DNA of 64,000 nt, taken from assembly GCA_021300575.1 (NCBI GenBank), contig JAJTDM010000040.1:1-64000 (forward strand), in the 5' to 3' direction. The notes beneath the pieces are model-generated. The model saw only the letters and a program-made list of their open reading frames with translations, was not told the DNA's origin and searched no databases. The DNA is from Rubrivivax sp. (GTDB lineage Bacteria; Pseudomonadota; Gammaproteobacteria; Burkholderiales; Burkholderiaceae_C). Positions 50,529-60,019 of the stretch are shown one piece after another. The translations under genes and the position numbers were made by a program. Every line of letters starts with the position of its first letter. The stretch's first letter is position 1.

Positions 50529-50550
50529 CTGCTGATTATCATCAGCCGCC

Positions 50551-51594
50551 ATGCCTGCATCCTCTTCGAGGTCTCCCCGCTCGCCCAGGCGCCCGCTCGT
50601 GCGCGCTTTCACCCGGGCTTTGCTGGGTCTGCTGCTCGCGGCCATCGCCCTGGCAGGGGCTGCTGCCTGGTGGATCTCCCGGCCCCTGGACCTGGCGACA
50701 CCGGTGATAGAGCTGTCTGTGGAGCCTGGCATGACGCCGCGGGAAGTCGCGCTGGGCTGGGTGGCTGCCGGCCTGGAGACCTCACCCGAGCTGCTGTACG
50801 AGTGGTTCCGCTGGTCGGGCCAGGCACGGCGCATCCGCGCCGGAAGCTATGCCGCAGAACCTGGCACCACGCCACGGCAACTCCTGGACAAGATGGTGCA
50901 GGGTGATGAACAGCTCGAAACCGTCCGCTTCATCGAAGGCTGGACCTTCAAGCAGGTCCGGCAGGCCCTGGCCCAGGCACCGCACTTGCGGCCCATCACC
51001 GCGGGCCTGAGCGAGGCTGACCTGATGCGGGCCTTGGGCCTGCCCGGCCTGTCTGCCGAGGGGCGGTTCTTTCCCGATACCTACCGCTACAGCCGCGGAG
51101 TGAGCGACCTGACCGTTCTCAAGCGCTCCAGGCAGGCGATGCAGCAGCGCCTGGACGCGGTGTGGGCCGAGCGCATGCAGGGTCTGCCACTCAAAACTCC
51201 CGAGGAGGCCCTCATCCTCGCCTCCATCGTGGAAAAGGAGACCGGGCGCGCCGCAGACCGGGCCCGCATTGCGGGTGTCTTTGTCAACCGGCTGCGCATC
51301 GGGATGCCCTTGCAGACCGACCCCACCGTCATCTACGGCCTGGGCGATGCCTTCGACGGCAACCTGCGCAAGCGCGACCTGCAGACCGACACCCTCTGGA
51401 ACACTTACACCCGCCGCGGGTTGCCCCCCACGCCCATCGCCATGCCGGGTCTGGCATCGCTGCGCGCCACCGTGCGGCCCGAGGTCTCAGGGGACCTGTA
51501 CTTCGTGGCCCGGGGCGATGGCAGCAGCGTCTTCAGCCCCACGCTTGAAGCCCATAATCGCGCGGTCAACCAGTACCAACGCCGCAGCCCTTGA
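50551..51594 (+). CDS. mltG: Endolytic murein transglycosylase MltG
   Basis: Inner-membrane enzyme that cuts nascent glycan strands and sets their length. The 347-residue product has one N-terminal membrane helix (ALLGLLLAAIALAGAAAWW), a LysM-like periplasmic part, and the YceG domain with catalytic glutamate in LILASIVEKETGRAADR near residue 220, GVFVNRLRIGMPLQTDPTV and the final NTYTRRGLPPTPIAMPG, LYFVARGDGSSVFSPT blocks. It is followed by tmk and holB, the common mltG-tmk-holB operon. Confidence 0.96.
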   Translation: MPASSSRSPRSPRRPLVRAFTRALLGLLLAAIALAGAAAWWISRPLDLATPVIELSVEPGMTPREVALGWVAAGLETSPELLYEWFRWSGQARRIRAGSYAAEPGTTPRQLLDKMVQGDEQLETVRFIEGWTFKQVRQALAQAPHLRPITAGLSEADLMRALGLPGLSAEGRFFPDTYRYSRGVSDLTVLKRSRQAMQQRLDAVWAERMQGLPLKTPEEALILASIVEKETGRAADRARIAGVFVNRLRIGMPLQTDPTVIYGLGDAFDGNLRKRDLQTDTLWNTYTRRGLPPTPIAMPGLASLRATVRPEVSGDLYFVARGDGSSVFSPTLEAHNRAVNQYQRRSP

Positions 51595-51657
51595 CCGGGC
51601 CCTTGGCCGGCACCCGCCGGGCGCCGCCGATTTCCAAGTGATTGCAGGGTTTTCTTG

Positions 51658-52269
51658 ATGACCGGCCGCTTCATCACCTTCGAAGGCATAGACGGCGCGG
51701 GCAAGTCCTCGCACATCGGTCGATTGGCCGACTGGCTGAAGGGCAGGGGGCACACGGTCGTCGTGACCCGGGAGCCGGGCGGCACGCCACTGGCCGAGGC
51801 CCTGCGCGACATCGTGCTGCACCGGTCCATGGACGCCATGACCGAGGCCTTGCTGGTGTTCGCCGCCCGGCGCGACCATGTTCAGCAGCAGATCCGACCT
51901 GCGCTGGCGGCAGGAACTACGGTGCTTTGCGATCGTTTCACTGACGCCACTTTTGCCTACCAAGGCGGCGGCCGCGGCTTTGACCTGGCCGTGCTGGGCC
52001 AGTTGGAGGCCTGGGTGCAGGAAGGGTTGCAGCCCGACATGACGCTGTGGTTCGACCTGCCGCCACGCGTTGCCGCCCAGCGCCGAGCCGCCGCCCGTGC
52101 GGCCGATCGCTTCGAGGCCGAGGACGAGGCCTTCTTTGAACGCGTTCGCCAGGGCTACCAGCGCCGGTGCCAGGCCCAGCCCGCTCGCTTCGCAGTCCTG
52201 GACGCCGAACGCACGCCAGAACAGGTGTGGTGTCAGGTGGCACAGACCCTTGAGAGTCAGGGATGGTGA
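51658..52269 (+). CDS. tmk: Thymidylate kinase
   Basis: Phosphorylates dTMP to dTDP for DNA synthesis. The 203-residue product has the P-loop [17 protein letters not shown] near residue 4, [18 protein letters not shown], the DRF motif [18 protein letters not shown], and the LID region [22 protein letters not shown] at 51658 (after a TTG at 51655). It overlaps holB by 7 bp. Confidence 0.97.
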   Translation: MTGRFITFEGIDGAGKSSHIGRLADWLKGRGHTVVVTREPGGTPLAEALRDIVLHRSMDAMTEALLVFAARRDHVQQQIRPALAAGTTVLCDRFTDATFAYQGGGRGFDLAVLGQLEAWVQEGLQPDMTLWFDLPPRVAAQRRAAARAADRFEAEDEAFFERVRQGYQRRCQAQPARFAVLDAERTPEQVWCQVAQTLESQGW

Positions 52270-53324
52270 CCAGGCGCACAGAGCCCGAGGGTCCTGTTGT
52301 CCAGGCCCTTCGCCCCGAAGACATGGCGTTGCCCTGGCTGGAAGAGCCCCTGCAGCAAGTGCTCGCCCAGCATCGCGGGCATGCGCTGCTGGTGTGCGGG
52401 GCCGCTGGTGCTGGGGCGCTGGAGTTCCTGCTGCGGCTGTCGCAGGCTTGGCTTTGCGAAGACCGGGCCGCGCCTTCAGGGCCGGCCTGCGGGCAGTGCG
52501 GCAGTTGCCGCCTGTTCCTGTCGCACGCCCATCCCGACTTCCGCCTGAGAGTGCCCGAAGCCCTGGCGGTGGCGCGCGACATCCCGGTACTGTTGGACGA
52601 AAGGCGCAAGCCCAGCCGCCAGATCCGTATTGACGAGATACGCCAGGCCATGGACTGGATGACCACCACCACCGGCCGGGGCCAGGGCAAGATGCTGGCG
52701 CTGCACCCGGCGGAGGCCATGAATGCCGCGTCTGCCAGCGCCCTGCTGAAGACCCTGGAAGAGCCGCCGGCAGGTTCGCGGGTGGTGCTCAGCACGGCCG
52801 ATCCTGGTCTGCTCATGCCCACGACTCGAAGCCGTTGCCAGATGGTGCGGCTGCCCCCGCCCCCACGCACGCAGGCGCTGGCGTGGCTGGAGCGCCGTGG
52901 CGTCGACGATGCGGGCGTGCTGTTGGACGGGGCCGGCGGCATGCCCTTGGCGGCACTTCAATGGAGCGCGGAAGGCCTCAGCGCCGCGACCTGGCGTGCG
53001 TTGCCGCAGGCGGTTGCGGCGGGCGACGCAGGGCTGCTGCTGGGCTGGCCCATCCCACGCGTGCTGGATGCCTTGCAGAAGATCTGCCACGATGCGGGAT
53101 GCCACATTGCCGGCGGCAGGGGACGATTCTTTCCAGAGAACAAGTGGCCCCCAGGGGCCTCCCTGCAGCGGTTGGTGCATTGGCACAAGAGCCTGCAGCG
53201 CGTCATGGCCCATGCTGAGCACCCGTGGAGCGAAGCCTTGCTCATCGAGTCGCTCGTCGCGCAAGGGCGGTCTGTCTGGAACCCGGAGCCCGAGCGTCGG
53301 GGGGGCCGCCTGGGGACAGCCTGA
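52263..53324 (+). CDS. holB: DNA polymerase III subunit delta prime
   Basis: Stator of the clamp loader that opens the beta clamp. The 353-residue product has a degenerate P-loop ([18 protein letters not shown], lacking GKT as expected for delta prime), a zinc module ([18 protein letters not shown]), [27 protein letters not shown], and the arginine-finger segment [13 protein letters not shown]. It begins inside tmk. A PilZ gene, often next in this operon, is missing; tatD follows after 66 bp. Confidence 0.94.
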   Translation: MVTRRTEPEGPVVQALRPEDMALPWLEEPLQQVLAQHRGHALLVCGAAGAGALEFLLRLSQAWLCEDRAAPSGPACGQCGSCRLFLSHAHPDFRLRVPEALAVARDIPVLLDERRKPSRQIRIDEIRQAMDWMTTTTGRGQGKMLALHPAEAMNAASASALLKTLEEPPAGSRVVLSTADPGLLMPTTRSRCQMVRLPPPPRTQALAWLERRGVDDAGVLLDGAGGMPLAALQWSAEGLSAATWRALPQAVAAGDAGLLLGWPIPRVLDALQKICHDAGCHIAGGRGRFFPENKWPPGASLQRLVHWHKSLQRVMAHAEHPWSEALLIESLVAQGRSVWNPEPERRGGRLGTA

Positions 53325-53390
53325 CCTTGCCCTGCGGGGCTCCACGTTGGCCGTGTTGCGGCCGATCTTGCACTTGACGACGCCTGAACC

Positions 53391-54200
53391 ATGTTCATTG
53401 ACTCCCACTGCCACCTCACTTTCCCCGAACTCAGCGCCCAGTTGACCCAGATCCGCCAGGCGATGTCCGACGCGCAGGTGGACCGTGCGCTGTGCATCTG
53501 CACGACGATGGAAGAGGCGCCACAAGTGCTTGCGCTGGCCGGGCAGTACGACAACTTCTGGGCCACGGTGGGCGTGCATCCCGACAACGAAGGCGTGTCC
53601 GAGCCTGATGTTGACGCCCTGGTGGCCTTGGCGGGCGCCCCGAAAGTGGTGGCCATTGGCGAGACGGGATTGGATTACTACCGCCTGGGAGACCGGACGC
53701 TGGACCAGATGGAATGGCAGCGCCAGCGGTTTCGTGTGCACATCCGGGCTGCCCGACAAGCGAGACTGCCCCTGGTCATCCACACCCGCAGCGCGGCACA
53801 GGACACCTTGGCCCTCTTGGTGGAGGAGGGCGCTGAAAAGGTGGGGGGCGTTTTCCACTGCTTCACTGAATCTGCGGAAGTGGCCCGAGCTGCAGTGGAC
53901 ATGGGTTTCTTCATCTCGTTCTCAGGCATCCTCAGCTTCAAGAACGCACAGGAACTTCGGGAGGTGGCAGCGTGGGTACCCTTGGACCGATGCCTTATCG
54001 AAACGGACAGCCCATATCTGGCGCCCGTGCCCTACCGAGGCAAGACCAATTCACCGGCCTACGTGCCTTACGTCGCGCAAGCCCTGGCGCAGGCCAAGGG
54101 GCTGCCATTGCAGGAGGTGGCCGAAGCAACCAGCCGCAATTTCGAGGCCTTGTTTCTGAGGACGCCAACCCCGCCAGAATCTGCCAAATCAGCCAGTTAG
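53391..54200 (+). CDS. tatD: TatD-family metal-dependent hydrolase
   Basis: TIM-barrel phosphodiesterase or deoxyribonuclease with two metals. The 269-residue product has MFIDSHCHLTFPEL (first metal His-x-His), ATVGVHPDN, AIGETGLDYYR, LPLVIHTRSAAQDTL, GGVFHCFTES and LIETDSPYLAPVPYRGK. It sits behind holB as in many proteobacteria, suggesting co-transcription. Confidence 0.95.
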   Translation: MFIDSHCHLTFPELSAQLTQIRQAMSDAQVDRALCICTTMEEAPQVLALAGQYDNFWATVGVHPDNEGVSEPDVDALVALAGAPKVVAIGETGLDYYRLGDRTLDQMEWQRQRFRVHIRAARQARLPLVIHTRSAAQDTLALLVEEGAEKVGGVFHCFTESAEVARAAVDMGFFISFSGILSFKNAQELREVAAWVPLDRCLIETDSPYLAPVPYRGKTNSPAYVPYVAQALAQAKGLPLQEVAEATSRNFEALFLRTPTPPESAKSAS

Positions 54201-54214
54201 CATTGGAATTCAAC

Positions 54215-54850
54215 ATGAAAAACGCATTCAAATGGATGCTCCAACTTGTTCTGATCATTGGATTTTCTTTCGCGCACGCTGGAGCTTACGAAGACTTCTT
54301 CAAGGCCATAGAGATGGACGATGGCCGCACGATCAGCGGCCTCATCCGCCGGGGCTTCGATGCCAATTCACCGAGCGTGTCCGGGCAGACACCACTGTTC
54401 CTGGCGCTCAGAAGCGGGTCGCATCAAGCCGTGGCGGCGCTTTTCACGGCCTCGGATCTGAAGGTGGATCAGGCCAACGAAGCCAACGAGACCGCGCTGA
54501 TGATGGCCGCACTGCGGGGCCAGCTGGAATGGTGCAAGCGGCTGGTGGAGCGCGGTGCGGCGCTCAACCGTGAAGGGTGGACGCCACTGCACTATGCCGC
54601 CACTGGCCCCAACCCCTTGGTCACCGCCTATCTCCTGGAGATGCGGGCGGCAGTGGATGCCCCGTCACCCAACGGGACCACGCCCTTGATGATGGCGGCC
54701 CGATATGGTCACGAAGATTCGGTTCGGCTGTTGCTGGCGGCCAACGCGAACCCGCGAATGCGCAACCAGAAAGACCTCAGCGCTGCAGACTTCGCACGGG
54801 ATGCTGGTCGAGAGGCCTTGGCCCAGCAACTGGGCCAGCTGGCTCGCTGA
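54215..54850 (+). CDS. Secreted ankyrin-repeat protein
   Basis: The 211-residue product has a signal peptide (WMLQLVLIIGFSFAHAGA) and about five ankyrin repeats: DGRTISGLIRRGFDANSPS, GQTPLFLALRSGSHQAVAAL, NETALMMAALRGQLEWCKRL, GWTPLHYAATGPNPLVTAYL and GTTPLMMAARYGHEDSVRLL. It should lie in the periplasm and bind a protein partner. It follows tatD by 14 bp, an arrangement I believe is common in related Burkholderiales. Function unknown. Confidence 0.88.
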   Translation: MKNAFKWMLQLVLIIGFSFAHAGAYEDFFKAIEMDDGRTISGLIRRGFDANSPSVSGQTPLFLALRSGSHQAVAALFTASDLKVDQANEANETALMMAALRGQLEWCKRLVERGAALNREGWTPLHYAATGPNPLVTAYLLEMRAAVDAPSPNGTTPLMMAARYGHEDSVRLLLAANANPRMRNQKDLSAADFARDAGREALAQQLGQLAR

Positions 54851-54960
54851 CACCTGTTTTCGCGGGCCCCGTGTTTCGGGGCACGGCCATTGAGCAGGCG
54901 CACTTCTGACGGATAGGTCACGCAGGAACATGGCCGACCCCGTTTCCAGGAGTCACGCCC

Positions 54961-55221
54961 ATGCTGTCTTCGTCTGCTCTCAACCCATTTTTGCTGTTGA
55001 TGGACCCTTCTTCAGTGCTCAGGGCCGTGGAGTCCTCCACATCGCTTTGCAGCTTGAAGGCCCGCGTTTTCAGGCCGTTGGAGCCCGACACGGGTGCGCG
55101 GGTGCCGAGTGACGAACTGGCGGCCTATGACGCCGCCATAGAGACCGAGCCGGAGATCGAAGCAGAGATGGCAGCAGATGCCGCAGAACAGGTCTTCGAT
55201 GCCATGGAGCCCCAACTATAA
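54961..55221 (+). CDS. Small hypothetical protein
   Basis: The 86-residue product starts MLSSSALNPFLLLMDPSSVL and has a helical N-terminal part, a basic middle (SLKARVFRPLEPDTG) and an acidic tail (ETEPEIEAEMAADAAEQVFD). A CAGGAG ribosome site lies about 9 nt before the ATG. I do not recognise a characterised family. Ribosome site, codon use and amphipathic pattern support a real gene. Confidence 0.6.
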   Translation: MLSSSALNPFLLLMDPSSVLRAVESSTSLCSLKARVFRPLEPDTGARVPSDELAAYDAAIETEPEIEAEMAADAAEQVFDAMEPQL

Positions 55222-55402
55222 GCGCTACGATGTATATTATGTTAACTAAGCAATTGCTCGGCATCCTGATCTGAACCGCGCCCGCCGTTACACTATCAAC
55301 TTCGGGCATCGTCTGCGGACGGGCCTGTGCAGTTGCTGAGGCCATCTCCGCAAGGAAACCTTGGCTGCGCCCTTCCGACCACCGACAACGACGGTCGGCT
55401 TC

Positions 55403-55433
55403 GCGCCCGCACAAACCGGGCGCTTTTGTTTTT
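55403..55433 (+). terminator. Strong rho-independent terminator upstream of infA
   Basis: GCGCCCG (55403-55409), 7-nt loop, CGGGCGC (55417-55423), then TTTTGTTTTT. A second possible stem (CCGAC/GTCGG, about 55376-55399) comes just before. It lies 48 bp before the infA ATG and 180 bp after the small hypothetical gene. It may end a small RNA made from 55222-55433, act as an attenuator for infA, or end the upstream operon. Confidence 0.75.
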
Positions 55434-55481
55434 CTCCGCTGGCCGCTGTTGCAACGCCGTCTGCGGACAACTTCACAAGCA

Positions 55482-55751
55482 ATGGCCAAAGAAGAACTGA
55501 TTGAAATGCGTGGCAAGGTCGATGAAGTCCTGCCCGATTCCCGTTACCGCGTCACGCTCGACAACGGGCATCAGATGATCGCCTACACCTCGGGCAAGAT
55601 GCGCAAGAACCACATCCGCATCCTCGCGGGCGACAACGTTTCGCTTGAGCTGTCCCCGTACGACCTGACCAAGGGCCGGATCACCTTTCGCCACCTGGAC
55701 ACCCGCCCCAGCGGCCCGCCGCAATCCGGTGCACGCAGGCCTAGCCGCTAG
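55482..55751 (+). CDS. infA: Translation initiation factor IF-1
   Basis: Binds the 30S A site during initiation. The 89-residue product is an S1/OB-fold protein: [61 protein letters not shown], with a longer basic tail ([11 protein letters not shown]) than E. coli IF-1 (72). It stands outside a ribosomal operon, next to a leader with a terminator. Burkholderiales often have two infA genes, and this looks like the longer, free-standing copy. Confidence 0.95.
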   Translation: MAKEELIEMRGKVDEVLPDSRYRVTLDNGHQMIAYTSGKMRKNHIRILAGDNVSLELSPYDLTKGRITFRHLDTRPSGPPQSGARRPSR

Positions 55752-55796
55752 CGCAACCTTCGTCACCGCTGCATCGAGGCAGTCGACATCCAAAGC

Positions 55797-55822
55797 AAAA
55801 CGGGCCCCGAAGGGCCCGTTTG
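55797..55822. terminator. Bidirectional terminator between infA and tRNA-Ser
   Basis: A 10-bp perfect stem AAACGGGCCC/GGGCCCGTTT with a CGAA tetraloop (55808-55811), flanked by A-run and T-run on both sides. It serves infA on the plus strand and tRNA-Ser on the minus strand. Confidence 0.92.
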
Positions 55823-55832
55823 GATGTCTGTC

Positions 55833-55925
55833 TGGCGGAGTCGGAGGGATTCGAACCCTCGATGCAGGTTTTGCCCACATACTCCCTTAGCAGGGGAGCA
55901 CCTTCGGCCACTCGGTCACGACTCC
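55833..55925 (-). tRNA. tRNA-Ser (anticodon GCT)
   Basis: A 93-nt class II tRNA with acceptor GGAGTCG/CGACTCC, discriminator G and encoded CCA; anticodon loop CTGCTAA giving GCT (serine, AGC and AGU codons); a long variable arm (TGTGGGCAAAACCTGCA region) typical of serine tRNAs; T loop TTCGAAT. It lies between the bidirectional terminator and lysC, on the same strand as lysC. Confidence 0.97.
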
Positions 55926-55944
55926 AGCACGAGCGCATTCTAGT

Positions 55945-57213
55945 TCAAGCGGCTGCAGCTTCGAGCTCGAAGGCCCGGTGCAGCGCCCGCACCGCGAGCT
56001 CCATGTACTTTTCGTCGATCACGACGCTGGTCTTGATTTCGCTGGTGGAGATCATCTGGATGTTGATGGACTCTTCACTGAGTGTCCGGAACATCTTCGC
56101 CGCCACACCTGCATGGCTCTTCATGCCAATGCCCACGATGCTGACCTTGCAGATCTTGGGGTCGCCCGTGACTGCAGTCGCGCCCATGGCAGGCGCCACC
56201 TGTCCCTTGAGCAGGTCCATCACCCGCGCATAGTCGTTGCGGGGGACGGTGAAGGAGAAATCGGTGCGTCCGTCGTGCGACACGTTCTGGATGATGACGT
56301 CCACGTCGATGTTGGCATCCGCCACAGCGCCCAGGATCTGGTAGGCCACACCCGGCTTGTCGGGCACTCCGAGCACGGTCACCTTGGCTTCATCACGGTT
56401 GAACGCAATGCCGGAAACGACGGCCTGTTCCATCTTTTCGTCCTCTTCGAAAGTGATCAAGGTACCCGAGCCAGCCTCTTCAGCCAGTTCGATGTCCCAG
56501 GGGGTGAAACTCGACAACACACGCAGCGGCACGCGGTACTTGCCTGCGAACTCCACGGAGCGGATTTGCAGCACCTTGGAGCCCAGGCTGGCCATTTCCA
56601 GCATCTCCTCGAAGCTGATCGTGGACATGCGCCGTGCTTCGGGCACCACGCGAGGGTCGGTGGTGTAGACGCCGTCCACATCGGTGTAGATCAGGCATTC
56701 GTCGGCCTTCATCGCGGCCGCCACGGCCACGGCAGAGGTGTCGCTTCCACCGCGCCCCAGCGTCGTGATGTGACCAAGGGTGTCAATGCCCTGGAAGCCT
56801 GTGACGATCACCACCCTTCCCTGCTGCAGATCGGCACGGATGCGCGCATCGTCGATGGAAGTGATTCGGGCCTTGGTGTAGGCGGAATCAGTCTTCACCG
56901 GCACCTGCCAGCCGGTGTAGCTGACGGCCTCCAACCCTTCGGCCTGCAAGGCCAGCGCCAGAAGGCCTACCGACACCTGCTCGCCCGTGCTCGCGATCAT
57001 GTCCAGTTCACGCAGGGCTTGGGGCTCACGGGGATCGGGCATCAATTCCTTCGCCAAGCCGAGAAGGCGGTTGGTTTCCCCGCTCATGGCAGACGGCACA
57101 ACCACCATCTGGTGGCCTGCCCGGGCCCATTTCGCCACACGCTTGGCGACGTTTCGAATGCGTTCGGTGGAACCCATTGAGGTTCCACCGTATTTGTGGA
57201 CGATCAAGGCCAT
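55945..57213 (-). CDS. lysC: Aspartate kinase
   Basis: Phosphorylates aspartate, the entry to lysine, threonine and methionine synthesis. The 422-residue product has the kinase start MALIVHKYGGTSMGSTERI, VTGFQGIDTLGHITTLGRGG, DVDGVYTTDPRVVPEARR, and two C-terminal ACT domains for feedback by lysine/threonine (VTVLGVPDKPGVAYQILGAV and VSIVGIGMKSHAGVAAKMFR). The usual start ATG at 57213 is chosen; an ATG 12 nt earlier is possible. A TAAAAT -10 candidate lies at 57279-57284 on the minus strand. Confidence 0.97.
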   Translation of the reverse strand: MALIVHKYGGTSMGSTERIRNVAKRVAKWARAGHQMVVVPSAMSGETNRLLGLAKELMPDPREPQALRELDMIASTGEQVSVGLLALALQAEGLEAVSYTGWQVPVKTDSAYTKARITSIDDARIRADLQQGRVVIVTGFQGIDTLGHITTLGRGGSDTSAVAVAAAMKADECLIYTDVDGVYTTDPRVVPEARRMSTISFEEMLEMASLGSKVLQIRSVEFAGKYRVPLRVLSSFTPWDIELAEEAGSGTLITFEEDEKMEQAVVSGIAFNRDEAKVTVLGVPDKPGVAYQILGAVADANIDVDVIIQNVSHDGRTDFSFTVPRNDYARVMDLLKGQVAPAMGATAVTGDPKICKVSIVGIGMKSHAGVAAKMFRTLSEESINIQMISTSEIKTSVVIDEKYMELAVRALHRAFELEAAAA

Positions 57214-57322
57214 GGTCAGGGTCATGCGTCGCCGCAAGGCACCGCAATGAGTTTTGTAGCGAAATCAACGGAGCCGCGATTTTATCTGCTGCAGCGCAGC
57301 ATCCTGATTCAGTGCAAGCGTT

Positions 57323-58321
57323 TCAAGCAGCAGCAGTGCAGAAAGACAGCCGACCTTTGAGACGGATGATCTGACCGCCTGGCGCCGGCCATCGGCTTGC
57401 GTTGCGCGCGCTCATGGCTTCTGCCAAGAGGCGCGCCACCAATGTTTCGGGCATGCCCTTGGCACTCCATTGGGCACTCCAGTGGCGCAGCACATTCGCT
57501 CGCCGGGCTGCTGACAGGAGCGCCCACGGAGCCAGCACCAGGGTGCCACCCTCTCCCACGCACGGGGCCATGTCCATGGCAGCCAGTTCGGCATTGCATT
57601 GCGCAGCCTCCTGCATGCGTCGGGCGGTACCCGCCAAGGCCACCTCGGCATGGGGAAAGGCGCTCGCAAACGCCTCCCACACCTGCTCCCTCAGGCGACC
57701 GCGCCCCAGGCGGAGATCTTGGTTGCTCGGATCGTTGACAAACTGCAGGCGGAACTTCCTGGCGTAGGCTTCGAGGGCCGCACGCGGCTGGTCCAACCAG
57801 GGGCGTACCCAGTGGATGCCTTGCCGCTGAGTGGACCGGGGCATCGCTGAAAGGCCGGCGGGACCACCGGAGCGCAGAGCCTGCAGCAGCACGGTCTCGG
57901 CCTGGTCCTGCCGGTGTTGGGCCAGCAGCACCAGAGACAGGTCACGCTCATGCGCCATGCGGGCCAACGCAGCGTAGCGCCCTGCCCTGGCCCAGGCTTC
58001 GATGCTTTGGCCGGCGCTTGGTTCGCCAGAGAGTTTTTCACCCGCGAACCGCACCGGCCATCCCCGACGACGCCAGCGCGCACATTGCTGCTCGACGGCC
58101 GTCCACCAGCCGTCTGCCTGCGGCATCAATCCGTGGTGTACGTGCAGAGCCCAGACCTCCAGGCCGGTTCCTCGTGCTTGCCGGGCCACGGCATGCAGCA
58201 AGGCGGTTGAATCGCGCCCGCCACTGACCGCCACGCCCAGACGACGTACGGCAGAGTCCGCTGCGGCGGGCTCAGCGGTCCCGCGTGTCGGTGAAGCGGC
58301 CGTAGGACTGCAGACGTTCAT
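57323..58321 (-). CDS. tilS: tRNA(Ile)-lysidine synthase
   Basis: Converts C34 of the CAU-anticodon isoleucine tRNA to lysidine, essential for reading AUA. The 332-residue product has the PP-loop [17 protein letters not shown] near residue 31, [37 protein letters not shown] and [16 protein letters not shown]. It is short compared with E. coli TilS (432), lacking most of the C-terminal domain, as in many betaproteobacteria. Its start overlaps the end of accA by 50 bp; a later start is possible but the PP-loop leaves little room. Confidence 0.93.
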   Translation of the reverse strand: MNVCSPTAASPTRGTAEPAAADSAVRRLGVAVSGGRDSTALLHAVARQARGTGLEVWALHVHHGLMPQADGWWTAVEQQCARWRRRGWPVRFAGEKLSGEPSAGQSIEAWARAGRYAALARMAHERDLSLVLLAQHRQDQAETVLLQALRSGGPAGLSAMPRSTQRQGIHWVRPWLDQPRAALEAYARKFRLQFVNDPSNQDLRLGRGRLREQVWEAFASAFPHAEVALAGTARRMQEAAQCNAELAAMDMAPCVGEGGTLVLAPWALLSAARRANVLRHWSAQWSAKGMPETLVARLLAEAMSARNASRWPAPGGQIIRLKGRLSFCTAAA

Positions 58322-59243
58322 AGCGGCGCTGCAGCAGATCCTTGGGCTTCAGATCCGAGACCTGGCGCAGGGCGTCGTTCAAGGCCCGCTTCAATTGCGA
58401 TGCCATCTGCTTGACGTTGCGATGGGCGCCGCCCACGGGTTCGCTCACGATCTTGTCGATCACCCCCAGGGCCTTCAATCGGTGTGCGGTGATGCCCAAG
58501 GCTTCAGCCGCGTCCGACGCTCGCTCGGCGGTCTTCCAGAGAATGGAGGCGCAGCCCTCCGGGGAGATCACCGAGTAGACGGAGTACTGCAGCATCAGCA
58601 CCTGATCGGCCACGCTGATGGCCAGAGCACCGCCCGAGCCCCCCTCCCCGATGATGGTGGTGACGATGGGCACCTCAAGTTGGGCCATCTCGAAGATGTT
58701 GCGTCCGATGGCCTCACTCTGGCCCCGCTCTTCCGCTCCGATACCGGGGTAGGCCCCGGGGGTGTCCACGAACGTGAAGACCGGCAGGTGGAACTTCTCG
58801 GCCAGCTTCATCAAGCGCAAGGCCTTGCGGTAGCCCTCGGGGCGGGACATGCCAAAGTTGCGCAGACCGCGCTCCTTGGTATCACGTCCCTTCTGATGCC
58901 CCAGCACCATGCAGGGCTGGCCATTGAAACGCGCGAGCCCACCCACGATCGACAGGTCGTCCGCGAAGGCGCGGTCGCCGTGCAATTCCTGAAAATCGGT
59001 GAAGATTTCCTGGACGTAATCCAGCGTGTACGGACGCTGGGGGTGCCGCGCGATTTGCGTCACCTGCCAGGGTGACAGGCTGGCGTAGATGTCCTTGGTG
59101 AGTTGCTGGCTCTTCTGGCTCAGCCGGTCGATCTCTTCAGATATGTCGACCGCTGACTCGTTCTGCACGTAGCGCAGTTCGTCGATCCGGCTTTCCAGTT
59201 CGGCGATGGGGTGCTCGAACTCGAGGAAGTGCTTCTTGCTCAT
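58272..59243 (-). CDS. accA: Acetyl-CoA carboxylase carboxyltransferase subunit alpha
   Basis: With AccD transfers carboxyl from biotin to acetyl-CoA, making malonyl-CoA for fatty acids. The 323-residue product begins [20 protein letters not shown] and contains [60 protein letters not shown] and [15 protein letters not shown]. Length is normal. Gene order cysS-alkA-accA-tilS-lysC on one strand. Confidence 0.98.
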   Translation of the reverse strand: MSKKHFLEFEHPIAELESRIDELRYVQNESAVDISEEIDRLSQKSQQLTKDIYASLSPWQVTQIARHPQRPYTLDYVQEIFTDFQELHGDRAFADDLSIVGGLARFNGQPCMVLGHQKGRDTKERGLRNFGMSRPEGYRKALRLMKLAEKFHLPVFTFVDTPGAYPGIGAEERGQSEAIGRNIFEMAQLEVPIVTTIIGEGGSGGALAISVADQVLMLQYSVYSVISPEGCASILWKTAERASDAAEALGITAHRLKALGVIDKIVSEPVGGAHRNVKQMASQLKRALNDALRQVSDLKPKDLLQRRYERLQSYGRFTDTRDR

Positions 59244-59274
59244 CGATGATGCGTGGCCGGGTGGGCTTCGATGG

Positions 59275-59994
59275 TCAATAGTCTACCGGCAAGGGGTCGA
59301 GGCTTCGCCACAGGTACCAAGTGGCGACGGAGCGGTAAGGGGCCCAGGCCTCGGCCACCTCTCGCGCCTCAGCCCGCGACACGGCTTCACCACTGAAATA
59401 GTTCAGGCTGATGCCCTTGATCAAACCCAGATCGTCCAGCGGCAGCACGTCCGGTCGCATCAGGTGAAAGATGAGAAACATCTCGGCTGTCCAGCGGCCG
59501 ATGCCGCGGATGGCCACCAACTCTTCGATGATGGCCTCGTCGGCCATCGCATCCCACTGCGATACGCGCACCTGTCCGCCAGTGAAATGCGAGGCTAGGT
59601 CCAGCAGGTACTCCGCCTTGCGCGCAGACAGGCCCGCACCGCGCAGGGCTGGAACGTCGAGATCCGTCACAGCTTGCGGCATCAAGGGCCCGCCTTGTGG
59701 GCTGGCCAGCGCCGCAAACCGCGTCCACACCGACTGTGCTGCCTTCACTGAGATCTGCTGCCCCACCACCGAGCGTGACAAGGTGGTGAATGCGTCGCCA
59801 CGGCTTTGCAGGCGCGCCTCGCCGAAACGCGGGATCAGTCGCTTCATCACCCGGTCATTGCGCTTGAGATGCTTGCAGGCCGTGTCCCAGTACTCGGGCG
59901 ACACGGGAGCTTCCCACGACCTGCCAGCGGCGTGATGGGGTGAAGACGTCACAGAAGGCTTATCAGTCAGGGGAAGGCAACAGGCCAGGTACAT
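59275..59994 (-). CDS. DNA-3-methyladenine glycosylase II-like (HhH-GPD)
   Basis: Base-excision repair glycosylase removing alkylated purines. The 239-residue product has the HhH-GPD fold: [20 protein letters not shown] near residue 68, the helix-hairpin-helix [15 protein letters not shown] near residue 165, and the catalytic aspartate in [13 protein letters not shown] near residue 185. The N-terminus is uncertain: the first 30 residues are not conserved and a GTG at 59952 is an alternative start. AlkA-type rather than MutY-type since no FeS cysteines are seen. Confidence 0.9.
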   Translation of the reverse strand: MYLACCLPLTDKPSVTSSPHHAAGRSWEAPVSPEYWDTACKHLKRNDRVMKRLIPRFGEARLQSRGDAFTTLSRSVVGQQISVKAAQSVWTRFAALASPQGGPLMPQAVTDLDVPALRGAGLSARKAEYLLDLASHFTGGQVRVSQWDAMADEAIIEELVAIRGIGRWTAEMFLIFHLMRPDVLPLDDLGLIKGISLNYFSGEAVSRAEAREVAEAWAPYRSVATWYLWRSLDPLPVDY

Positions 59995-60019
59995 CCATGA
60001 TCAAAGCCAAAAGCAGGGA

